In this document: positions 63,701-64,000 of the stretch, one piece after another | Layout of the letters: every line of letters begins with the position of its first letter | How positions within the stretch are numbered: the stretch's first letter is position 1 | NCBI RefSeq assembly: GCF_910592395.1 | Contig: NC_088319.1 | Span: forward strand, 5,706,001 to 5,770,000 | Reading direction: 5' to 3' | Length of the DNA stretch: 64,000 bases | DNA from: Lineus longissimus | Lineage: Eukaryota; Nemertea; Pilidiophora; Heteronemertea; Lineidae | The notes under the pieces: model-generated | The model's input: only the letters and a program-made list of their open reading frames with translations | Told to the model about the DNA's origin: nothing | Database searches by the model: none | Made by a program: the position numbers and the translations under genes

Positions 63701-64000
63701 AAACGACCCAAAAAACTTCAGACCTCAAACCCTGAAATTATCATGGTCATGACCTGTCGAAAATTCTAGGGATTTATGCCCTGGGTGAGGTCTTTCTGCC
63801 CTGCAAATATGAGGTTCGAGTGAGATATTGGGGAAAAAGTTATGGCAGTTGATGTCTAAAGGAAAATGGCTTAAACTCTATTAGTGGTGTGTAGCCTTAA
63901 GTCATGTCCCGCCGTTTTTGCCCATTCAGAACTTGGCACTCCGACCACGAACGCTCCCGACAATGATGACTGTTTTGCAGGATATGTTCCCCATGCAAAA
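18610..64000 (+). CDS. Large lipid transfer protein-like gene with M23/LECT2-like domain (27 exons, 3' end outside)
   Basis: Exons: 18610-18768, 24309-24405, 25038-25068, 25665-25812, 27199-27262, 29301-29493, 29995-30053, 32019-32143, 33232-33325, 33672-33783, 34346-34517, 36167-36356, 37313-37521, 38086-38207, 41700-41932, 42220-42365, 43599-43775, 45313-45471, 46460-46599, 47491-47719, 48717-48886, 50354-50531, 51852-52016, 52520-52705, 62674-62800, 63329-63364, 63930-64000. All have AG/GT borders, and phases agree throughout (1264 codons). Residues 1-21 are a signal peptide. Residues 22-590 are a vitellogenin/MTP-type N-terminal lipid-binding module, best seen in its helical part (DALVDVGT, ALLALGSLV, HAVLLESLGNA, KRSALHALRSI). 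R-Y-R-R at 614-617 fits a furin site. Residues 618-1009 are charged and helix-prone; no usual beta-sheet domain or VWD is visible here. Residues 1040-1165 resemble M23/LECT2, and 1187-1240 is a basic Lys/Pro linker. Several N-X-S/T sequons (N157, N244, N309, N313, N356, N529) fit a secreted glycoprotein. Role in lipid transport or innate immunity is inferred only. Small exons could be missed in long introns. Confidence 0.85.
19977..20016. repeat. Perfect 40-bp palindrome in intron 1
   Basis: The 20-bp half ATACCATTAACGAGACCGTA is followed directly by its exact reverse complement, with no loop. It could extrude as a cruciform or mark the junction of an inverted duplication. Confidence 0.8.
20320..21660 (-). 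mobile_element. Non-LTR retrotransposon (Jockey/CR1-like) remnant, minus strand
   Basis: In minus order: the end of an APE-type endonuclease (about 21640-21290; LQDEVVIIGE, then SRLCLDLIFSDTPGL), a linker frame at 21147-20896 (APWLNQRLRNALDFRDKYHK, matching the PW-x-x-x-L-x-x-x-x-x-x-RD block between endonuclease and RT), and RT fingers at 20626-20327 (IIPIFKNKGSKSSLSNYRPL). Stops and shifts separate these blocks. The catalytic YADD part and 3' end are missing, so the copy was deleted after insertion. It sits in intron 1, antisense to the gene. Confidence 0.8.
22443..24083. mobile_element. DNA transposon with 27-bp inverted repeats, host to a nested MITE
   Basis: The left end AAGGTAAAATGGGGTAATTG continues TAGCCCC (22443-22469) and its near-exact inverse lies at 24057-24083. 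Inside is the complete TA-flanked element 22636-23379. Without the nested insert the host element is about 900 bp. No coding sequence is recognised. Confidence 0.65.
22636..23379. mobile_element. Palindromic TIR element B (TGGGCGGT ends, TA flanks)
   Basis: 744 bp with TA at 22634-22635 and 23380-23381. Starts TGGGCGGTTATTACCGC. Arms of about 170 bp are inverted copies. The last 90 bp of the right arm occurs twice in tandem (GCGGTAATAACCGCCC also ends at 23298). The centre has AT-rich CGACTTGAAAAAAA-type repeats. Same ends as element A, different interior. Confidence 0.8.
24309..24405 (+). CDS. Exon 2: lipid-binding barrel
   Basis: Acceptor TTTCAG, donor GTGAGT; phases 0 to 1. Residues 54-85 (VSFTPIRKTGR..., AVYRVFLKDKASG) alternate polar and hydrophobic residues, as expected for barrel strands. 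The 5.5-kb intron before it holds a LINE remnant and nested DNA transposons. Confidence 0.8.
24720..24850. repeat. Dispersed repeat, GTGTCCGCTAAGGGAGGTT type (copy 1)
   Basis: Contains AAAACTAGTGTCCTTAATAG, then GAGAAGTGTCCGCTAAGGGA. A second copy is at 49170-49270. Strings of this type are widespread in invertebrate genomes; the parent element is not identifiable here. Confidence 0.5.
25038..25068 (+). CDS. Exon 3: short barrel exon
   Basis: 31 bases with acceptor TTGCAG and donor GTGAGT; phases 1 to 2. Encodes about SNADSLDFNKW across its junctions. Its size and phases fit exactly between exons 2 and 4, which is the main support. Confidence 0.7.
25665..25812 (+). CDS. Exon 4: LPD_N barrel signature
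   Basis: Phases 2 to 0. Encodes FVISLDHGDIEKVYHP, then EEDPMILSMKKSFAALV. This matches the conserved block in vitellogenin N-terminal modules in which G-x-I-x-x-VY is followed by an acidic stretch and N-x-K+G-I-x-S-L. Strong family evidence. Confidence 0.9.
25813..27198. other. Intron 4, no further feature seen
   Basis: Plain AT-rich intronic sequence. Short open frames here lack splice-phase compatibility or domains. Confidence 0.5.
27199..27262 (+). CDS. Exon 5: barrel, with sequon
   Basis: Acceptor TTGCAG, donor GTAAGA; phases 0 to 1. Encodes DVSHDPISGKWNYTTHENG, equivalent to the E/D-D-x-x-G-x-C/W-x-x-x-Y loop of lipid transfer proteins. N157-Y-T is a glycosylation sequon. Confidence 0.85.
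27330..28272. mobile_element. Mutator-like (9-bp TSD) non-autonomous element in intron 5
   Basis: 943 bp. Inverted ends CAAGGAGGATACCGCGGTGA..., about 26 bp and near-perfect. Flanked by the 9-bp direct repeat CATTTTACG at 27321-27329 and 28273-28281. A 9-bp target duplication is typical of Mutator-like elements, but no transposase is present to confirm it. An internal 86-codon frame (27896-28156) is not recognised. Confidence 0.75.
29301..29493 (+). CDS. Exon 6: barrel, central strands
   Basis: Acceptor ATTCAG, donor GTGAGT; phases 1 to 2. Residues 167-230 include VRFTKTRNEHPHL, TKVLHYDSHLGLVSRVDVDE. The preceding 29159-29300 is open in the same frame but lies upstream of the acceptor. Confidence 0.85.
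29995..30053 (+). CDS. Exon 7
   Basis: Acceptor TTCTAG, donor GTATGT; phases 2 to 1. Residues 231-250 (FDPFENDRPANPNDTYIRAG) carry the sequon N244-D-T. Likely a loop between barrel strands. Confidence 0.8.
30552..31601. mobile_element. 1.05-kb foldback element made of AAACYNRGTTT-type repeats, intron 7
   Basis: Flanked by TA (30550-30551, 31602-31603). Ends TGGCAAGCGGAGTGTCCAGT, perfectly inverted. Both arms, about 450 bp each, consist of dozens of short self-complementary words (AAACCTAGTTTT, AAACTTGGTTTT, TTATTAGCTAATAAAC). The left arm is the reverse complement of the right over long stretches. A unique centre of about 170 bp (31020-31190) has higher GC. No coding frame. A non-autonomous DNA transposon is the simplest reading. 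Confidence 0.8.
32019..32143 (+). CDS. Exon 8: last barrel strands
   Basis: Acceptor TTGCAG, donor GTAAAG; phases 1 to 0. Residues 251-292 (STGQAALVSRNQLHDVLVV and following) look like beta strands, as in the end of the barrel where S-x-Q-x-L-x-L is common. Confidence 0.85.
32144..33231. other. Intron 8, no further feature seen
   Basis: No repeat with clear borders and no recognisable coding sequence. Confidence 0.5.
33232..33325 (+). CDS. Exon 9: linker from barrel to helical part
   Basis: Acceptor GATAG, donor GTAAAT; phases 0 to 1. Residues 293-323 contain two sequons (N309-V-S, N313-L-T) and LTCLRKIGKY. Confidence 0.8.
33672..33783 (+). CDS. Exon 10: helical subdomain starts
   Basis: Acceptor ACTAG, donor GTAAGT; phases 1 to 2. 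Residues 324-360 (CFRKLARVLKTLPNENLIAI) form the first helices of the horseshoe of lipid transfer proteins; N356-A-S is a sequon. Confidence 0.85.
34346..34517 (+). CDS. Exon 11: helical subdomain, DALxxVGT motif
   Basis: Acceptor TTCAG, donor GTTTGT; phases 2 to 0. Residues 361-418 contain ILHMVDALVDVGTDLSIKLL, matching the LLDALPxVGT block typical of vitellogenin, MTP and apolipophorin. Confidence 0.92.
34542..35040 (-). other. Overlapping antisense frames in intron 11, unrecognised
   Basis: Two overlapping minus-strand frames (34542-34802, 34708-35040) have protein-like composition. The segment YNAFFYCSRAGDIIIFDTKS looks more ordered than chance intron sequence. They could be pieces of one decayed mobile-element protein separated by a frame change. 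No family recognised. Confidence 0.25.
35180..35710. repeat. Two-copy tandem duplication of about 270 bp in intron 11
   Basis: Blocks TCCGAGT-ATATGG, GCGAGCATGGCAGAA and CAGCATACATCTGAGTGATG near 35184-35449 recur in the same order near 35468-35705 with many substitutions. Confidence 0.65.
36167..36356 (+). CDS. Exon 12: helical subdomain, LALGSLV motif
   Basis: Acceptor TTCCAG, donor GTAAGG; phases 0 to 1. Residues 419-481 include HHSALLALGSLVNKHN, matching the A-x-L-x-LGSLV helix of the family. About 1.65 kb of intron precedes it. Confidence 0.92.
36357..37312. other. Intron 12, no further feature seen
   Basis: AT-rich. Open frames here (for example 36643-36915) have no domain and no usable splice phase. 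Confidence 0.5.
37313..37521 (+). CDS. Exon 13: helical subdomain, LLExLGNA motif
   Basis: Acceptor TTTCAG, donor GTGAGT; phases 1 to 0. Residues 482-551 include KHAVLLESLGNAEMN (family consensus LLKALGNAG) and LKRSALHALRSIQHD. Sequon at N529. Confidence 0.92.
38086..38207 (+). CDS. Exon 14: end of helical subdomain
   Basis: Acceptor CCACAG, donor GTAAGC; phases 0 to 2. Residues 552-591 (AVASLFNAATKDDS, HESALILQRH) resemble the last horseshoe helices (EVRIAAYLAL-like). The family module ends about here. Confidence 0.88.
38585..38836 (+). mobile_element. tRNA-derived SINE in intron 14
   Basis: The head resembles a tRNA: an A-box-like GGTGGTGGAGCG, a CTCATAATC anticodon loop (CAT), and an exact B box GGTTCGATGCC at 38630-38640. 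Acceptor pairing is poor, so it is not a functional tRNA. The body ends near GCGCTATACATGTAGAACC with an ATT-rich tail, similar to CR1/L2 3' ends that SINEs borrow for retrotransposition. Confidence 0.6.
39301..40959. mobile_element. Mutator-like (9-bp TSD) non-autonomous element in intron 14
   Basis: 1659 bp. Inverted ends GGCCATGGCGATTTAGCGGA, flanked by the 9-bp direct repeat CTCAGTGAC at 39292-39300 and 40960-40968. The second block of the ends (GATTCTGCGGAA) is also shared inverted. No transposase frame is seen. Its ends differ from those of the other 9-bp-TSD element (27330-28272), so it is a different family. Confidence 0.8.
41700..41932 (+). CDS. Exon 15: possible furin site and start of the helical middle region
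   Basis: Acceptor TTTCAG, donor GTATGT; phases 2 to 1. Residues 592-669. RRHRYRRN at 611-618 contains the furin-type R-x-R-R. It is followed by an amphipathic segment (LQDILQQVKNLFKPIKF). Intron 14 before it is 3.5 kb. Confidence 0.85.
42220..42365 (+). CDS. Exon 16: middle region
   Basis: Acceptor TCACAG, donor GTATGC; phases 1 to 0. Residues 670-718 alternate hydrophobic and polar residues (TTIHLGIVGVNVDLVRAKI), suggesting beta strands rather than helix. No known domain recognised. Confidence 0.85.
42366..43598. other. Intron 16, no supported feature
   Basis: Frames of 96 and 120 codons overlap at 43079-43623 in different phases and run into exon 17. Neither shows a domain. Treated as chance frames. 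Confidence 0.45.
43599..43775 (+). CDS. Exon 17: amphipathic helices
   Basis: Acceptor TTTTAG, donor GTAGTT; 59 codons, both phases 0. Sequence such as LLKQIKDFFKIVDDSVDL and IIAKFADVLEEM is strongly amphipathic. It could be skipped without shifting the frame. Confidence 0.88.
43776..45312. other. Intron 17, no further feature seen
   Basis: T-rich and AT-rich intronic sequence without clear borders of any repeat. Confidence 0.5.
45313..45471 (+). CDS. Exon 18: amphipathic helices
   Basis: Acceptor TTCTAG, donor GTGAGT; 53 codons, both phases 0. Residues 778-830 include ALNAMAMVGSI and NVIVRITNLYTDIKNDV. Symmetric phases permit skipping. Confidence 0.85.
46460..46599 (+). CDS. Exon 19: amphipathic helices
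   Basis: Acceptor TTTAAG, donor GTGAGT; phases 0 to 2. Residues 831-876 (YESVESVVEAMSQFL, AISAVFKGVM). Confidence 0.85.
46873..47206. mobile_element. 334-bp MITE in intron 19
   Basis: Left end GATCCACTCACCAAGATCCC followed by AAACCCGACAATACCCGA; the right end carries the inverse (TCGGGTATTGTCGGGC, then TTATTGGTGAGTGGATC). Repeats of about 42 bp, a few mismatches. A TA flank on the left is possible. Non-coding. Confidence 0.7.
47491..47719 (+). CDS. Exon 20: amphipathic helices
   Basis: Acceptor TTTCAG, donor GTTTGT; phases 2 to 0. Residues 877-953 include ITDLLKAKNATMEACFF (sequon N890) and LKTLYIEIKKEVTAAINAL. Confidence 0.88.
48110..48235. repeat. Degenerate tandem repeat in intron 20
   Basis: About four units of AATTTGARTCRGACCGTATA, spacing 30-40 bp. 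Confidence 0.55.
48717..48886 (+). CDS. Exon 21: amphipathic helices
   Basis: Acceptor TACTAG, donor GTAGGT; phases 0 to 2. Residues 954-1009 (VLAELKSVIDILVSPLK, VYNRLMDIVQRLKDSYVQ). Last exon before the M23-like domain. Confidence 0.88.
49170..49270. repeat. Dispersed repeat, GTGTCCGCTAAGGGAGGTT type (copy 2)
   Basis: Contains AAAACTAGTCTCCTTGATAG and AAAGGTGTCCGCTAAGGGAG, matching 24720-24850 in the same orientation. Confidence 0.5.
50354..50531 (+). CDS. Exon 22: start of M23/LECT2-like domain
   Basis: Acceptor TTCCAG, donor GTAAGA; phases 2 to 0. Residues 1010-1069. From C1042 on, CGISGFFPSN and KSGMGIDLLIHPGKN align with the H-x-G-x-D-x-x-x-x-x-G block of M23/LECT2. The zinc-binding His is replaced by G1057; D1061 is kept. 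Confidence 0.88.
50599..51065. mobile_element. 467-bp MITE with GGCTTTCTGGC ends, intron 22
   Basis: Left end GGCTTTCTGGCCGGC, right end GCCGCCAGAAAGCC. Subterminal sequence on both sides is rich in TTTAGGG / GGGATTTTTAGG strings. The ends recall hAT-type termini, but an 8-bp target duplication is not evident. An internal 61-codon frame is not recognised. Confidence 0.5.
51280..51425. repeat. Minisatellite, GGTACMGGAAATAAA unit, intron 22
   Basis: About nine units of 14-16 bp. On the minus strand it gives a spurious FPVPLFPV repeat frame, which is not a gene. Confidence 0.85.
51852..52016 (+). CDS. Exon 23: M23/LECT2-like domain core
   Basis: Acceptor TTTCAG, donor GTACAT; 55 codons, both phases 0. 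It opens VVAPFAGSIMLTDNANEVKI, matching the V-x-AP-F/A-x-G-x-V strand of M23 and LECT2 (the VYAPFTG-like block), followed by short beta-type strands. Confidence 0.88.
52520..52705 (+). CDS. Exon 24: M23/LECT2-like domain, HxH motif
   Basis: Acceptor ACCAG, donor GTAAGT; 62 codons, both phases 0. Encodes VYAGQVIGVATS (K-x-G-Q-x-I-G strand), then H1145-I-H1147-F, the H-x-H zinc/catalytic motif, and IIDPTRFI, matching the DPT-x-Y-L end of LECT2/M23. Confidence 0.9.
53310..53400 (+). mobile_element. Helentron-like 5' end candidate
   Basis: TTTTTAGCTCAGCTGAC AAA GTCAGCGGAGCTA forms a terminal hairpin. It is followed by GTCCGTCCTTCCATCC, a common lead of these repeats in lophotrochozoans as far as I recall. 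It starts after T residues, as expected for Helentrons. The matching 3' end may be at 61825-61860. Confidence 0.4.
55259..57480 (+). pseudogene. Decayed, internally duplicated gene fragment with MYND-like zinc finger remnant
   Basis: A 130-bp block (TTCACTACGATGTTTGACAA...GACAGGCGTGCA) occurs at 55259-55395 and 57234-57362. Another block, beginning near CATTGACATTRCAGGCACAC and ending at GTAATT, occurs at 56255-56340 and 56620-56705 and looks like an exon with both splice sites. Just before the second 130-bp block, 57108-57170 reads RNNCAICHRTSTKKCSR, the first half of a MYND-type finger (C-x2-C-x7-C), after which the pattern breaks. Stops interrupt every version. Confidence 0.35.
56205..57010. 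repeat. Tandem duplication of about 370-470 bp in intron 24
   Basis: Blocks at 56205-56545 recur in order at 56565-57004. The second copy has an extra piece of about 100 bp near 56715-56865. Confidence 0.65.
57889..57950. repeat. Hairpin with 19-bp perfect arms
   Basis: CTGTGCTTTAAGAGAGACT at 57895-57913 is repeated inverted at 57926-57944 around a 12-bp loop. The left part is also duplicated at 57510-57575. Confidence 0.75.
58311..58331 (+). other. G-quadruplex-type tract
   Basis: G5-T-G5-T-G5-T-G3: four G runs with one-base loops, the pattern of very stable parallel quadruplexes. On the sense strand of the intron, so it could also form in the pre-mRNA. Confidence 0.7.
59097..60666 (-). 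pseudogene. Ulp1/SENP-like (C48) cysteine protease gene, broken, antisense in intron 24
   Basis: Two consecutive frames on the minus strand. Frame 1 (60666-60112, 184 codons) starts ATGGCGGCC with a good context and holds a Ser-rich region and a coiled segment. It ends right after an A9 run (60115-60123). Frame 2 (60077-59190) is Ser/Pro-rich, then a protease domain with GGHWVMVCLD (catalytic His), VIYMDP (Asp) and QSDGSSCGVYVC (Gln and Cys). One base less in the A9 run would join the frames. TAA at 59190-59192 cuts the domain after CWFAH; beyond it the same frame continues for 30 codons with QFRGLILEKI, the expected last helix. A homopolymer slip plus a nonsense codon indicate a pseudogene. 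A TTTCAG just after the A9 run leaves an intron as an alternative for the first break. Such genes are often carried by DNA transposons. Confidence 0.8.
61825..61860 (+). mobile_element. Helentron-like 3' end candidate
   Basis: CCAGCTGAGC is the partial inverse of the start at 53310. It is followed by the hairpin AGGCCC-TT-GGGCCT and CTTG before a T run. A short 3' hairpin next to a T-rich target fits Helentron ends. Confidence 0.4.
62020..62400 (+). repeat. Single unit of the 280-bp Helentron-like repeat family
   Basis: Shares GGCCCCCTGGTGGCCAA, GACCTTTGTGACCTTGAAAAGT and ACAAAACGTGCC with the array at 12590-13900. Confidence 0.65.
62674..62800 (+). CDS. Exon 25: basic Lys/Pro linker
   Basis: Acceptor TTCAAG, donor GTGAGT; phases 0 to 1. 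Residues 1187-1228 begin GKVQAIGWKVPKGG, then become rich in Lys, Pro and Arg (PPRPAKRKVTMKPKS). It lies 10 kb downstream of exon 24; phase fits. Confidence 0.7.
63329..63364 (+). CDS. Exon 26: microexon in linker
   Basis: 36 bases, acceptor CTTCAG, donor GTAAGA; phases 1 to 1. Encodes GKPSPILKKLKA. Small, but both sites are good and the composition continues the linker. Confidence 0.6.
63930..64000 (+). CDS. Exon 27 (cut by window end)
   Basis: Acceptor ATTCAG, phase 1. Encodes ELGTPTTNAPDNDDCFAG and runs off the window. A further domain probably follows; it cannot be seen. Confidence 0.55.

Overview
The window is genomic DNA from a multicellular animal. One long gene on the plus strand is split into at least 27 exons by GT-AG introns, and the rest is mostly mobile-element debris: Harbinger, Mutator-like and foldback DNA transposons, CR1/L2-like LINEs, a tRNA-derived SINE and Helentron-like tandem repeats. 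The repeat types recall those of lophotrochozoan invertebrates (mollusc or brachiopod type). That is an impression, not a proven assignment. No bacterial genes, rRNA or CRISPR are present.

Layout. Positions 1-4280 are a cluster of PIF/Harbinger copies and a palindromic TA-flanked element. Positions 4280-9860 hold no recognisable gene. Positions 9861-17260 are an old tandem duplication of a non-coding segment; the first copy was split by a LINE, which was itself invaded by a 280-bp tandem array and a palindromic insertion. Positions 17260-18609 are the upstream region of the main gene.

Main gene, 18610 to beyond 64000. I spliced 27 exons by eye, and reading frame and intron phase agree at every junction (3792 coding bases, 1264 residues in the window; the 3' end is outside). 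The product begins with a signal peptide and a roughly 590-residue large lipid transfer protein (vitellogenin/MTP/apolipophorin) N-terminal module. A possible furin site (RYRR) follows, then about 400 residues of charged, amphipathic-helix-like sequence. Next is a domain resembling peptidase M23/LECT2, with HIH and DPT-x-F motifs but without the first zinc-binding His, and then a basic Lys/Pro linker. I know of no described lipid transfer protein with this layout; it is the strongest candidate here for something undescribed.

The introns carry well-delimited transposons: two with 9-bp target duplications (27330-28272, 39301-40959), a 1.05-kb foldback element (30552-31601), a nested pair (22443-24083 with 22636-23379 inside) and smaller MITEs. 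The 10-kb intron 24 carries, antisense to the gene, a broken Ulp1/C48-type cysteine protease gene. A homopolymer frameshift and a premature stop mark it as a pseudogene, probably from a mobile element.
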